Of a stretch of 64,000 bases of DNA, positions 44,706 through 53,896 are shown piece after piece; position 1 is the stretch's first letter, and every line of letters starts with the position of its first letter. Under the pieces are notes generated by a model that made no database searches, was not told the DNA's origin, and worked only from the letters and a program-made list of their open reading frames with translations. The DNA is from Achromobacter aloeverae (lineage in GTDB: Bacteria > Pseudomonadota > Gammaproteobacteria > Burkholderiales > Burkholderiaceae_B): the NCBI RefSeq assembly GCF_004121055.1, contig NZ_PYAL01000003.1, forward strand, positions 62,001 to 126,000, written 5' to 3'. A program made the position numbers and the translations under genes.

Positions 44706-46379
44706 TCAATTCCCGGTTTCGTTGACGCTCTCGCGAAGCCGGCTCGGCAGCAGTTCGCCTTCCCTGGCCAGCACTGGATAAGCCGCCGCGCCGACCAGGT
44801 GTGAGTTGATGCTCTTCACATCGCGCAGGATGTCCAGGTACAGCTGGCCGACTTCGGCGGCGTCCACCTGACCTGACTTGATCTTGTTCAGGTGGGCTTC
44901 CGACGCGCGGATTTCCAACGCCCGCAGCCTTTCCTTCTCCCCCGCCAGCGCGCGTGCCTGCCGCAGGTCCGCATTGACGAACAGGGCGGCGGTGCTGCTT
45001 TCGTTGGCCAGCAGTTCGCCCAGTACCTCGTCCAACTCCGCGCGCTGCTCCGGTGCCAATACCAGCCCCTGCTTGCGGAGTTTGTTCGCATGCGACAGCA
45101 GGCCGTGATACGCGGCATCGGCGGCATGGCCGATATTGCTGGCGAAAGCCAGTATTTCTTCCATGCGCCGCGTGTCGTCGCTGGTCATGTTCTCTCGATC
45201 CAGCGTGGCCAGGTACAGCGTGATGGCAGTCTCGAGCTTGTCCAGCGCGCCGTCCAGCTGGCGCGCCTGCACCAGGCGATGGCGGTTGTCGCGCCTGAAG
45301 CCGGCGCGGGCAAGCAGCAGCAAGGTCTGCAACATGTCGGCCATTCGCAGCGCTTCGCGCGAGGCATTGCCCAGCGCTACGGCCGGCACGTCGTGCGCTG
45401 CCTCGTCCAGGTAATGCGGCAGCGAAGGGTCGTTGGGGTTGGCGCGCTTTGGCAGCCAGCGCGTCAGTAGCGCACCGTAGGGCGTGAGGAAGGGCAGGAA
45501 CACCACGGCGATGATGGCGTTGAACAGGGTGTGGAAATTGGCTACAGCGCGCGCGCCGTCCTCGGACAGCCCCTCCATCCACGGCTGCACCCAGGGCAAC
45601 AGCAACAGCCCCAGCACCACGCCAGCCAGGCGTGTCAGCAGATTGCCCAAAGGCAGGCGGCGCGCCGCAGGATCATCGCCCGTGACCCCTTCGATGATGG
45701 GATTGATGGCCGTGCCCAGGTTGGTGCCCAGCACCATGGCGAAGGCGGCCGGTCCGCTCACCAGGTGGTGGCTGGCCATGGACATGAGCAGGACCACCAC
45801 GGCCACGCTGGAATGGGCGGCCCAGGTCAGGGTCGCGGCCAGCAGCATGGCGGCCACCGGCTGGGTGGCCAGGGCATCCAGAATGGTGCGCAGCAGCGGT
45901 GCGGTCTGGAAGGGCGCGAACAGGTTCACCAGGGAATGCAGCGACATCAGCAGCAGGCCCAGACCGATGAACACGCGGCCCAGGTCGCGTCTGAGTCCTG
46001 GCGGATAGCGGCGGAACAACCACACGCCGACAAGGATCAGGATGGGGACCAGCGCCGTCAGGTCGAAGGACAGCAGCTGCACGATCAAGGTGGTGCCGAC
46101 GTTGGCGCCTAGCATGGCAGCCAGGGCCGGCACCAGGGCCACCACGCCGCCGGCCGCGAAACCGGTGATCATCAGGCCGGTGGCCGTGCTGCTTTGCAGG
46201 GCGGCTGTGATGGCCAGTCCCGCGCAAAAGGCGCGCAGGCGGGTGCTCAATGCCCGTCCCAGGAACGTGCCCAGGGCCGCCCCGAACGCGCGCTGGACGC
46301 CCGTCTGGACCATGTGCACGCCCCACAGCAGCAGGGCGACATAGCCAGCAAAGTCGAGTAGCGTGATGATTCCGGACAT
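44706..46379 (-). CDS. Na/Pi cotransporter family protein with PhoU-like C-terminus
   Basis: A 557-residue protein. The N-terminal half has two Na+/Pi-cotransporter repeats with signature QSSTATGLMITGFAAGG and a second Ser-rich WAAHSSVAVVVLLMSMA segment. The C-terminal half is a helical PhoU-like domain (about 340-557). Members import phosphate with sodium. The neighbouring GTPase pair is convergent. It adds to the phosphorus theme of the window, though no Pho box was found. Confidence 0.85.
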   Translation of the reverse strand: MSGIITLLDFAGYVALLLWGVHMVQTGVQRAFGAALGTFLGRALSTRLRAFCAGLAITAALQSSTATGLMITGFAAGGVVALVPALAAMLGANVGTTLIVQLLSFDLTALVPILILVGVWLFRRYPPGLRRDLGRVFIGLGLLLMSLHSLVNLFAPFQTAPLLRTILDALATQPVAAMLLAATLTWAAHSSVAVVVLLMSMASHHLVSGPAAFAMVLGTNLGTAINPIIEGVTGDDPAARRLPLGNLLTRLAGVVLGLLLLPWVQPWMEGLSEDGARAVANFHTLFNAIIAVVFLPFLTPYGALLTRWLPKRANPNDPSLPHYLDEAAHDVPAVALGNASREALRMADMLQTLLLLARAGFRRDNRHRLVQARQLDGALDKLETAITLYLATLDRENMTSDDTRRMEEILAFASNIGHAADAAYHGLLSHANKLRKQGLVLAPEQRAELDEVLGELLANESSTAALFVNADLRQARALAGEKERLRALEIRASEAHLNKIKSGQVDAAEVGQLYLDILRDVKSINSHLVGAAAYPVLAREGELLPSRLRESVNETGN

Positions 46380-46653
46380 AGGCAGGTAGCGACAGTAAAA
46401 ATGCTCATGGCCCCGGAATCGGGAGCGTGCGGCCGGCGGCTAGGGCATAGCCGTAACGCCGGCGGAGGTATCCGGAACTGGCAGCGTGCCCGTGAATGCT
46501 GTTCGGTGCTCTTTGGGCAGCATCAAAGTCCGTGGGAAGCTTACAGGCCGGTCTGCAACGGCTGCTTCATCTGCTTGCACGGCGGCTCGAATCGTTAAGC
46601 GCTGATGTGGCTTAGCTGTCCGCGGTGGATCATCAGAAGCGGAACGAGTTGCC

Positions 46654-47625
46654 TCATTCCGGCTTGATATTCGCTTGCCGGATAATGACTTTGTTGTGCT
46701 CCATTTCCTTGTTCATCAGAGAGTTGACAGCGGCGCCATCCATAAAGGTGTTTTCGATTCCGTTGAGAAGCAGCGATTGCTGAAGATCCGCACTACCCAT
46801 GGCAGCCTTGGTCGCTTCCTCGATTCGCTTGAGGACGGCTACGGGTGTGCCCTTGGGAGCGGCCAAGACAAACCATGCAGCGAAATTGAATTCGCCGAGG
46901 CCTGTGGACGCTATCGTCGGGACATTCGGCAGTTGCGCGAACGGGCTTTCTGTCGTGACGGCCAGGGCGACTATTTTCTTGGCCTTGATCAGCGGGAGCG
47001 CCGCGGGAAGCGTGTCAAAGGAGAGGGGGATTTGATTCCCCATTAGGTCTGCAAGGCCCGGGGTGCTGCCCTTGTACGCGGTGTGAATCAACGATATGTT
47101 CGCTTTTCTGGAGAATGACTCACCCGCCAAGTGGGCGGTCGAGCCGCTTCCGAACGAAGCATATGCAAGCATCCCCGGTGACTTCCGAGCAGCGGCAATG
47201 ACGTCGGATACGCTCTTGAATCCCGTTTCCGTATTGGTAATCAACACCAGCGGTGTTTTCCCAGTGATGGCGACATAATCAAAATCTTGCGGCTTATAGC
47301 CGAGATTAGGATAGAGAATCGGATTTGTCGTGAACGTCGCAGCGCCGGTAAGCAACAACGTATACCCGTCGGGCTTTGCTTTTGCGACATACTGCGCGCC
47401 TATGGCCGAATTAGCGCCCGGCTTGTTCTCGACAATAATTCCCTGTCCTAGCTGGGATTGCAGCTTCTGCGCGATCAGTCGCGCAATGATGGAATTCGAT
47501 CCTCCGGCCGCGGTCGGCACAACCAACGTCACAGCGCGAGTGGGATAATTTTCCTCGGGACTCTGCGCATGAGCGGCGCAAGTGAATAAAAATCCCAGGC
47601 AAGCCGTGATAGTCTTCGTCTTCAT
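46654..47625 (-). CDS. Bug-family (TctC) tripartite tricarboxylate transporter binding protein
   Basis: A 323-residue exported binding protein with a signal peptide (about 1-20, cut at AHAQ). The family core is VVPTAAGGSNSIIARLIAQKLQ, GQGIIVENKPGANSAIGAQYVAKAKPDGYTLL and GLADLMGNQIPLSFD. Bug proteins capture carboxylates and similar anions for a TctAB permease. No tctA/tctB genes are nearby, so it is an orphan. AAAGGT precedes the ATG. Its codon use is AT-richer than that of the flanking genes. It is the last gene of a four-gene cluster. Confidence 0.85.
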   Translation of the reverse strand: MKTKTITACLGFLFTCAAHAQSPEENYPTRAVTLVVPTAAGGSNSIIARLIAQKLQSQLGQGIIVENKPGANSAIGAQYVAKAKPDGYTLLLTGAATFTTNPILYPNLGYKPQDFDYVAITGKTPLVLITNTETGFKSVSDVIAAARKSPGMLAYASFGSGSTAHLAGESFSRKANISLIHTAYKGSTPGLADLMGNQIPLSFDTLPAALPLIKAKKIVALAVTTESPFAQLPNVPTIASTGLGEFNFAAWFVLAAPKGTPVAVLKRIEEATKAAMGSADLQQSLLLNGIENTFMDGAAVNSLMNKEMEHNKVIIRQANIKPE

Positions 47626-47706
47626 GAGTACCTTTCAGTTTGACCGAGATGATTCGAATAGTTGAGAAAGGATTTCCTTCCTACGAACGAATGTTGGCGC
47701 AAGGTG

Positions 47707-48138
47707 TCAGGCATTGATCGTTCCGTTTCGAACGAACGAGTAGCGATCTATATCCGTCCTCAAGGTCCAGCCCTGTCTCTCCCAGTATTCACGAGCCGCG
47801 GCATTTGTCTTGATGACGTCAATGTGGGTCTTCACGATGCCGATTTCTTCTAGTTCGGAGAGGCATCGTTCGACCAGCGCGCTTGCGACTCCTTTCCGTC
47901 GATGGTCTGCCGCGACGACGAGATGCTGCAGATACCCACGACGCCCATCGTGCCCACACATGACGCATCCAATGAGCTCATTGCGGACCCTGGCGACAAA
48001 ACTAAGTCCCGGGTTGCGCTCGAGATACTTGCTCGTGGATTCCCTTGAGTCTGCATCGCGGAAAGTTACGCCAGGCGTCCGTTGCATGAGACTGATGACG
48101 TCGTCGTAGTCGTCGATGCACATGTTCCGAATTAGCAA
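47707..48138 (-). CDS. GNAT-family N-acetyltransferase
   Basis: A 143-residue acetyltransferase with the acetyl-CoA-binding loop DHRRKGVASALVERCLSEL and a C-terminal AAREYWERQGWTL. I select the TTG start at 48138, because AGAGGGG lies seven bases upstream and it restores the usual N-terminal IRNMCIDDYDD strand; the ATG at 48123 would drop it. It could acetylate an aminoalkyl-phosphonate, as PhnO does, but the sequence itself does not show the substrate. Confidence 0.75.
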   Translation of the reverse strand: MLIRNMCIDDYDDVISLMQRTPGVTFRDADSRESTSKYLERNPGLSFVARVRNELIGCVMCGHDGRRGYLQHLVVAADHRRKGVASALVERCLSELEEIGIVKTHIDVIKTNAAAREYWERQGWTLRTDIDRYSFVRNGTINA

Positions 48139-48186
48139 AGCACTACCCCTCTTAGCTGACGCAGTCCAAACGGGCCGCGATATTGT

Positions 48187-48918
48187 TCAGTCGAACTTAA
48201 GGTCGATGCGGTCCGCCGCAAATCGGGAAAACCCGTGGTCTACCGGTACGCCTTGCTGATCGACATAAACGCTCTCCACCACTATCACCGGCGCGGGATG
48301 TACCAGCTTCAGGAGCTTAAGATCGTCGGTATCGCCAAGCTTTGCGGACACGATCATTGATTGACGACTTGACACCACATCGTACGTTTTCAGCGTGGCA
48401 CTAAGCGACTTCGTGTGTTTGTACCGGTCAAGAAAATCCGGAAACCTCTGCACCGGAATGGAGTGTCGAGCACTGATTGCAGGCATTCCTTCGATGGTGC
48501 TCAAGGAATCAATCATCCAGACGCGCGCATCGAGGGGCAGACGCATCGCACTCGCAAGGTCTGGGGGGGGGATCGACTGTTGCGCCTTGAGAACCTTGAC
48601 CTTCATGTCGAGTCCGCTCCGCAGCATGCTTTCCAAAGAGCGAGTCTGCTTGTCGATCCTGTAGCTGAGGACTCTTTGGGTAACGAATGCTCCTCGCCCA
48701 TTTTCGACCTGCACCATCTTCTGCGCGGAAAGTTCGGCCAATGCTCGACGAACGGTGTGCCGATTGACGCCAAACCGCTCGGCCAGGGCGCTCTCGCTTG
48801 GGAGACGTTCCCCAGGTCCGAGCTCGCCCGCGACGATTTCCGCGAGCAGCGTGTCCTCAATCTGCTTCCATACTGAGGTACCTTGGCGGCGAGGCGAAAG
48901 ACTGCCTTCAGATGACAC
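48187..48918 (-). CDS. GntR/HutC-family regulator, PhnF-like
   Basis: A 243-residue regulator. An N-terminal GntR winged helix (IVAGELGPGERLPSESALAERFGVNRHTVRRALAELSAQKMV) is joined to a C-terminal UTRA ligand domain. The order and lengths match PhnF, which represses phosphonate genes. The start is a GTG at 48918, supported by GAGGA seven bases before it. It lies in the middle of the co-oriented cluster, 50 bp after the HD gene. Confidence 0.8.
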   Translation of the reverse strand: MSSEGSLSPRRQGTSVWKQIEDTLLAEIVAGELGPGERLPSESALAERFGVNRHTVRRALAELSAQKMVQVENGRGAFVTQRVLSYRIDKQTRSLESMLRSGLDMKVKVLKAQQSIPPPDLASAMRLPLDARVWMIDSLSTIEGMPAISARHSIPVQRFPDFLDRYKHTKSLSATLKTYDVVSSRQSMIVSAKLGDTDDLKLLKLVHPAPVIVVESVYVDQQGVPVDHGFSRFAADRIDLKFD

Positions 48919-48968
48919 AGTTATTCCTCATGGCATTGCGTTTCCAGGAAGCACCCATGCGATTTACC

Positions 48969-49556
48969 TCAACGGGAAGGCTGATTCCCCAAGCCAGCCG
49001 CATTTCCGGGCGCTTTCATCACCCGAGACACGACTGTCAGGAAATGCTCGAGATCCGGCGTGTCGAGGTGGGCCACCTTGGCGCGGTCATCCCAGCGGCG
49101 CACACGTAATGCATCCTCTGCGTAGGGTCGCCGGAGGAACTCTGCGGCCTCTACTTCAGAAAGAGGCCCGCCCTGCCGCTTCAGGCTTCGTACTGATCCG
49201 GCAGTCAGTTTGTTGAAATACCCTTCATCGACCGCGCATAGGCACCGCTTGGCGTCCACGTGCAGATGAATCGGCTCCACAACCGCATCAGGGAAGACTG
49301 AACGCAGAAAGGGCAACCCGTAGTACTGATGTAAATCGTCGGTGCCCGGCAAGGCCGGGTTGACACTGCTCTTGTTGAGCAAATGCCCGACGTCATGGAG
49401 AAGCGCGGCGCAGATCAATTCATCGCTCGCCCCCTCGGCCTCTGCAAGCGCTGCACACTGCAGCGCATGCTCGAGCTGCGTGACCGGTTCACCACTGTAA
49501 GAAAGGTCGCCGTAGCGGAGGTAGAGTGCCCTGATTTGTTGAAGATCGAGTGCCAT
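48969..49556 (-). CDS. HD-domain oxygenase, PhnZ-like (phosphonate degradation)
   Basis: A 195-residue HD-domain protein. The PhnZ-type Y20-x-x-E23 pair is visible in SYSGEPVTQLEHALQCA, with H30, then the HD pair H54-D55 and H58 in LLHDVGHLL, and a later HVDAKR motif with lysine. In PhnZ these ligate a mixed-valence di-iron centre that cleaves the C-P bond of 2-amino-1-hydroxyethylphosphonate to glycine and phosphate. Its partner PhnY is absent from the window. The resemblance to the phosphonate-associated HDIG group is good, but the true substrate is inferred. Confidence 0.75.
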   Translation of the reverse strand: MALDLQQIRALYLRYGDLSYSGEPVTQLEHALQCAALAEAEGASDELICAALLHDVGHLLNKSSVNPALPGTDDLHQYYGLPFLRSVFPDAVVEPIHLHVDAKRCLCAVDEGYFNKLTAGSVRSLKRQGGPLSEVEAAEFLRRPYAEDALRVRRWDDRAKVAHLDTPDLEHFLTVVSRVMKAPGNAAGLGNQPSR

Positions 49557-49760
49557 ATTTTTCGACGCGCCAGCGCGCCGTCCAGGAAAGTAAAACAGCC
49601 TAGATACACGTGAAAAAGCTCACCATATAGGTTTGCCCCGCAACACAGCTATCTACATTGGTAGACAGGTAAGAGCCTATACCGCGCGTAATCTGCTTGT
49701 CAAGGGTGCATCGCAATACGTGGCAGTCGAGCCCCTGCCTCTTTTTCTGGAAATCCCGCA

Positions 49761-49856
49761 CAATGCCTCGCGGTCGCAGCAGTCCAGCGTAAACGCCACC
49801 CGTAGCGGCTCGCCGTTGCCGCATCGGAACTCGAGACGTCCCAGACCGTCTTCACT
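49761..49856 (-). pseudogene. Relic of an IS3-family transposase (OrfB-type)
   Basis: Read on the minus strand, about 32 codons give [21 protein letters not shown] in a single frame. This matches the DDE-domain segment FxCxNGExxRVxFALDCxDRE of IS3/IS2-group transposases as I know them. Reading frame is lost on both sides. The fragment marks an old insertion near the tRNA. Confidence 0.65.
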
Positions 49857-50118
49857 GGCCGCTGCCGGGCAACGAAGGCGAGCGCGCAATCCACTTTCGG
49901 GATTTCATGACGTCGACCGCCTCCCGCAATATTTTCTATCGTCTTCTTGCCCGGCACGCATCATGGTTAGCAGATTGGATCCCGGCTGGCCTCATTGGTT
50001 ACGGGGTTTTCGACATTCATCGGCGGACTTGTTGATGAGTTTTCAGCAGGTACAACAAAAATGCCATCGGCGACGATGGTATGCCCATAGGCCTGCCTGG
50101 ACTGTGATAGGCAACAAA

Positions 50119-50152
50119 AAAAGCCCTGAGTCTTTGAAAACTCAGGGCTTTT
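50119..50152 (-). terminator. Rho-independent terminator of the tRNA-Thr transcript
   Basis: AAAAGCCCTGAGT at 50119-50131 pairs with ACTCAGGGCTTTT at 50140-50152, with A and T runs on the two sides. It is 32 bp beyond the tRNA on its strand, so it would end that transcript. Confidence 0.85.
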
Positions 50153-50183
50153 AGGCTGTCTTGGACTTCTATGGACTGCGTTA

Positions 50184-50259
50184 TGGTGCCGGCTAGAGGA
50201 ATCGAACCCCCGACCTTCGCATTACAAGTGCGCTGCTCTACCAACTGAGCTAAGCCGGC
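50184..50259 (-). tRNA. tRNA-Thr (anticodon TGT)
   Basis: On the minus strand the gene runs from GCCGGCT (50259) to AGCCGGC, discriminator A and encoded CCA (50184). The D-arm AGCTCAGTTGGTAGAGCA, the anticodon loop CTTGTAA with TGT, and the T-arm GGTTCGATTCC are all present. Total length is 76 nt including CCA. Confidence 0.97.
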
Positions 50260-50352
50260 TGTGAACGGCCCGCCGCCATCAGGGGCGGGCCGTTACGGGA
50301 CGCGTATTGTAAACGCTCCGGGCGCGTGCGGCCGGCGGGTGGGCCGCTACGC

Positions 50353-50790
50353 CTATTTGACGATGGTCAGGCGCGGCCGCGGCGGGGGATCGTCGCCGGG
50401 CGGTTCGTCATCGCGCGTGTCGGTTTGCCCGGCGGGCGCTTCCGTCGCGGCATTCTCGCCTTCCGAAGCCGGCTCGTCGGCCTGGACTTCGAAACCCATG
50501 CCGGCGCCCGTCTCGCGCGCATAAATCGCGCTGACGGCGCCCACGGGAACCGAGACATCCTCCACGATCCCGCTGAAGCGGGCCTGGAACTCGATGAGGT
50601 CGTTGCCCAGGCGCAGCTGGTTGGTGGCCAGGTTGCCGATATTCAGCGTGATCTGGCCGTCGCGGACATGCGCCGGCGGCACCATGGTGCGGGCATTGAC
50701 CTGCACCACGATGTACGGGGTATAGCCGTTATCCGTGCACCACTCGTGGAGAGCGCGGATCAGGTACGGTTTGGTCGACGATTCGCCCAT
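50353..50790 (-). CDS. sspB: ClpXP adaptor, stringent starvation protein B
   Basis: A 145-residue SspB. The structured N-terminal domain (YLIRALHEWCTDNGYTPYIVVQVNA ... IEFQARFSG) is followed by an acidic, disordered linker and a C-terminal ClpX-binding tail (RPRLTIVK). It tethers ssrA-tagged and other substrates to ClpXP. It follows sspA by nine bases, a conserved pair. The tail motif is intact. Confidence 0.93.
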   Translation of the reverse strand: MGESSTKPYLIRALHEWCTDNGYTPYIVVQVNARTMVPPAHVRDGQITLNIGNLATNQLRLGNDLIEFQARFSGIVEDVSVPVGAVSAIYARETGAGMGFEVQADEPASEGENAATEAPAGQTDTRDDEPPGDDPPPRPRLTIVK

Positions 50791-50799
50791 GCCGGTCCC

Positions 50800-51411
50800 T
50801 TAGCGACGCATCACTTTTTCAGACGGGGTCAGCGCCTCGATGTAGGCCGGACGCGAGAAAATGCGCTCGGCGTACTTCTGCAGCGGAGCCGCGTTCTTCG
50901 GCAGCTCGATCCCGTAGTGATCCAGGCGCCACAGCAGGGGCGCGACGGCCACGTCCAGCATGGAGAATTCGTCGCCCAGCATGTACTTGTTCTTCAGCAG
51001 CATGGGGGCCAGCTGGGCCAGGCGGTCGCGGATGTTCTGGCGCGCGCGATCCAGGCGCTTCTCGTCCGGCTTGCTGTTGCGGTCTTCCAGCTCCGACACG
51101 TGCACGAACAATTCCTTTTCGAAGTTGAACAGGAACAGGCGGGTGCGGGCGCGCATGACCGGATCGGCGGGCATCAGCTGCGGATGCGGGAAGCGCTCGT
51201 CGATGTACTCATTGATGATGTTCGATTCGTACAGCACCAGGTCGCGTTCGACCAGGATGGGCACCTGGCCATAGGGATTCATGACCGAGATGTCTTCGGG
51301 CTTGTTGTACAGATCGATGTCCCGGATTTCAAAATCCATGCCTTTTTCGAACAGCACAAAGCGGCAGCGTTGCGAAAACGGACACGTGGTTCCGGAATAA
51401 AGCACCATCAT
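50800..51411 (-). CDS. sspA: Stringent starvation protein A
   Basis: A 203-residue GST-like protein that binds RNA polymerase and promotes stationary-phase and virulence-type gene expression. The N-terminal thioredoxin-like domain is MMVLYSGTTCPFSQRCRFVLFEKGM; the helical domain ends RPAYIEALTPSEKVMRR. Two adjacent ATGs (51411 and 51408) are possible starts. The petABC genes precede it on the same strand with a 143-bp gap, as in other beta-proteobacteria. Confidence 0.93.
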   Translation of the reverse strand: MMVLYSGTTCPFSQRCRFVLFEKGMDFEIRDIDLYNKPEDISVMNPYGQVPILVERDLVLYESNIINEYIDERFPHPQLMPADPVMRARTRLFLFNFEKELFVHVSELEDRNSKPDEKRLDRARQNIRDRLAQLAPMLLKNKYMLGDEFSMLDVAVAPLLWRLDHYGIELPKNAAPLQKYAERIFSRPAYIEALTPSEKVMRR

Positions 51412-51554
51412 GGCGATAAGTCCTTGTATGAAAAGCGAAAGGCCAGCGCCGCCAATCTAGCAGGCGCTGGCCCCAATTGCCAGGGGGGCAGCAAGGGCGA
51501 TGCTGCCCACGGAGGCTCCAGGAGCCCCGCCAGCCCCCGGCGGGGCAAGCTGGT

Positions 51555-52409
51555 TTACCGGACGTGCTTCCAGTAGGAAGCATTAAGGCGCATGGCCACG
51601 ACCAGGAAAAGACCCAGGAAGAGCAATACCCAAACGCCCAGTTCCTTGCGGAATTGGGCGACGGGCTCCGCCATCCAGGTCAGGAATGCACTGAGGTCGG
51701 CAACGTCATTGTCGAACTGGGCCGTAAGGGCCGGGTTCAAGGTCTTGAACGTCGCGTTGAAGCTTTCACTGCCATGGAAATGCTCAACCGCCTCTTTCTT
51801 GACGGTGGCATAACCCTGCGCATCATAAACGGTGGTCGTGCGCTCCCAGCTGGGTTCGCCCTCCTTGCCTTCGACTTCGTGCATGGCCACCGTCGTCAAC
51901 TCACGCGGCCCCTGGCGTTCCCAGAGCACGTGCGGCATGCTCACGTTAGGGTACACCAGGTTATTCCAACCGGTCGGCCGGTTGGTATCGCGGTAGAAAG
52001 AACGCAGATAGGTGTAAATATAATCGGTTCCGGGCGCGCCTGCAGTCTGGGACTTGGCCCGGGCGATCACCGACAGGTCCGGCGGGACCGTGCCGAACCA
52101 CTTTTTGGCGTCCTTGGACGGCATGGCGACGGTCATCATGTCGCCCACTTTCTCGCCCGTGAACATCAGGTTTTTCGTGATTTGCTCGTCGGACAGCCCG
52201 ATATCGCGCAACTTGTTGTAGCGCATCGAGCTGGCGGCGTGGCAGTTCAGGCAATAGTTGACGAAGAGTTTGGCCCCATTTTGCAGGGCGGCCATGTCAT
52301 TCGCACGTTCCGGCGCCCGGTCCAGGGGATATCCACCTTCTGCCGCCAGCGCGGCGGTACACGCGAGCATCAGCGCCGCGGCACCCATCAGCTTCTTGAT
52401 CATGATCAT
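51555..52409 (-). CDS. petC: Cytochrome c1
   Basis: A 284-residue haem protein. It has a signal peptide, the haem motif CLNCHAA, a conserved methionine ligand region, and a C-terminal transmembrane anchor (LGVWVLLFLGLFLVVAMRLNASYW). It transfers electrons from the Rieske protein to cytochrome c. It ends the petABC operon, 20 bp after petB. Confidence 0.95.
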   Translation of the reverse strand: MIMIKKLMGAAALMLACTAALAAEGGYPLDRAPERANDMAALQNGAKLFVNYCLNCHAASSMRYNKLRDIGLSDEQITKNLMFTGEKVGDMMTVAMPSKDAKKWFGTVPPDLSVIARAKSQTAGAPGTDYIYTYLRSFYRDTNRPTGWNNLVYPNVSMPHVLWERQGPRELTTVAMHEVEGKEGEPSWERTTTVYDAQGYATVKKEAVEHFHGSESFNATFKTLNPALTAQFDNDVADLSAFLTWMAEPVAQFRKELGVWVLLFLGLFLVVAMRLNASYWKHVR

Positions 52410-52429
52410 TCCGTTTCAGGTCCTGGGGC

Positions 52430-53818
52430 TTAGTGGGCATGAAAGACGACGCGGTCGGGCACGGGCTTGAAAGTGCCCAGGCGGCTCCAGACCGGCATCA
52501 ACAGGAAAAATGCCAGGTAATAGAGCGTCCCGATCTGCGATGTCAGGTTCAGCGCCGGCGAAGGCGGCTGGGTGCCGACGTAGCCGAGGACCACGAAATT
52601 GATCATGAAAATCGCGTAGAGCACCTTGTGCCAGCCCGGCCGGTAGCGGATCGACTTGACCGGCGAATGGTCCAGCCAGGGCAGGAAGAACAGGATGACC
52701 ACGGTGCCGCCCATCGCCACCACGCCCCAGAACTTGGCGTCCAGGGCGCGCAGCAGCACGGCGATGACCAGCAGGATGATCGGCACCACCAGGCGCCACA
52801 GCCCCTTGAGATTGCCCTTGATGAACAGGGCCAGGGCGCCGAGCACCGCGGCGCCGGACAAGACCCAGGTGAAGTCGTCGGTGGTGGCGCGCAACATCGA
52901 ATAGAAGGGCGTGAAATACCACACCGGGGCGATGTGCGGCGGCGTTTTCAGCGAGTCCGCGGGGATGAAGTTGTTGTACTCGAGGAAGTAGCCGCCCATC
53001 TCCGGGCCGAAGAACACGATGGCGGCGAAGACGATCAGGAAGCCCGCCACGCCGACGATGTCATGCACCGTGTAGTACGGATGGAAAGGCACGCCGTCCA
53101 GCGGTCGTCCGTAGCGGTCCTTCGGGCCTTGCTTGATTTCCACCCCATCCGGGTTGTTGGACCCGACTTCGTGCAGCGCTACCAGGTGCGCCGCGACCAG
53201 GCCCACCAGCACCAGCGGAATGGCGATGACGTGGAATGCGAAGAAGCGGTTGAGCGTGGCGTCGGACACGACATAGTCGCCGCGGATGAAGATGGCCAGG
53301 TCCGGTCCGATGAAGGGAATGGCGGAAAACAGGTTCACGATCACCTGTGCGCCCCAGTAGGACATCTGGCCCCACGGCAGCAGGTAGCCGAAGAAGGCCT
53401 CGCCCATCAGGCACAGGAAAATCGCCACGCCGAAGATCCAGACCAGTTCGCGCGGCTTGCGGTACGAGCCGTAGAACAGGCCGCGCAGCATGTGCAGGTA
53501 GACCACCACGAAGAACATCGACGCGCCGGTCGAGTGCATGTAGCGGATCAGCCAGCCGCCGGGGACTTCCCGCATGATGTATTCGACGGACTGGAACGCG
53601 CGCTCCGCGTCCGGCTTGTAGTGCATCACCAGGAAGATGCCGGTGGTGATCTGGATCACCAGCACCAGCAGCGCCAGGGAGCCGAAGAAATACCAGAAAT
53701 TGAAATTCTTCGGTGCGTAGTACTCGGAAAGATGTGCCTTCCAGGTCGAGGTCGCCGGAAAGCGCCTGTCCACCCAACCCAGCAAACCTGTAGTCTCGAC
53801 GTGTTTCTCGCCAGCCAT
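52430..53818 (-). CDS. petB: Cytochrome b
   Basis: A 462-residue eight-helix membrane protein holding two b haems. Helix B and D histidines sit in YMHSTGASMFFVVVYLHMLRG and FAFHVIAIPLVLVGLVAAHLVALH, and the quinol site motif PEW-like segment FGPEMGG is preserved. It oxidises quinol and reduces quinone in the Q cycle. AAAGGAG precedes the ATG. The C-terminus is longer than the mitochondrial one but typical of beta-proteobacteria. Confidence 0.96.
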   Translation of the reverse strand: MAGEKHVETTGLLGWVDRRFPATSTWKAHLSEYYAPKNFNFWYFFGSLALLVLVIQITTGIFLVMHYKPDAERAFQSVEYIMREVPGGWLIRYMHSTGASMFFVVVYLHMLRGLFYGSYRKPRELVWIFGVAIFLCLMGEAFFGYLLPWGQMSYWGAQVIVNLFSAIPFIGPDLAIFIRGDYVVSDATLNRFFAFHVIAIPLVLVGLVAAHLVALHEVGSNNPDGVEIKQGPKDRYGRPLDGVPFHPYYTVHDIVGVAGFLIVFAAIVFFGPEMGGYFLEYNNFIPADSLKTPPHIAPVWYFTPFYSMLRATTDDFTWVLSGAAVLGALALFIKGNLKGLWRLVVPIILLVIAVLLRALDAKFWGVVAMGGTVVILFFLPWLDHSPVKSIRYRPGWHKVLYAIFMINFVVLGYVGTQPPSPALNLTSQIGTLYYLAFFLLMPVWSRLGTFKPVPDRVVFHAH

Positions 53819-53896
53819 GAAGCAGCTCCTTTGCTATACGTGGCGTATCTGATTCTTTTGCGCGCAGGTCCGCCCCCGCGGCGTGGGGCGGGGATC

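Larger units (their letters stand above)
49557..50183. other. AT-rich remnant region between the HD gene and tRNA-Thr
   Basis: This stretch of about 630 bp has no intact gene. It contains a transposase relic (49761-49856) and, at 50119-50152, a terminator. The rest is low in GC and shows only short ORFs without family resemblance. Confidence 0.5.

Noticed and set aside
46380-46653. Second attachment site (copy of the tRNA-Thr end) at the far edge of the accessory patch
   Set aside because: No stretch here matches the 3' end of the tRNA closely enough; only short chance matches such as GCCGGC are found.
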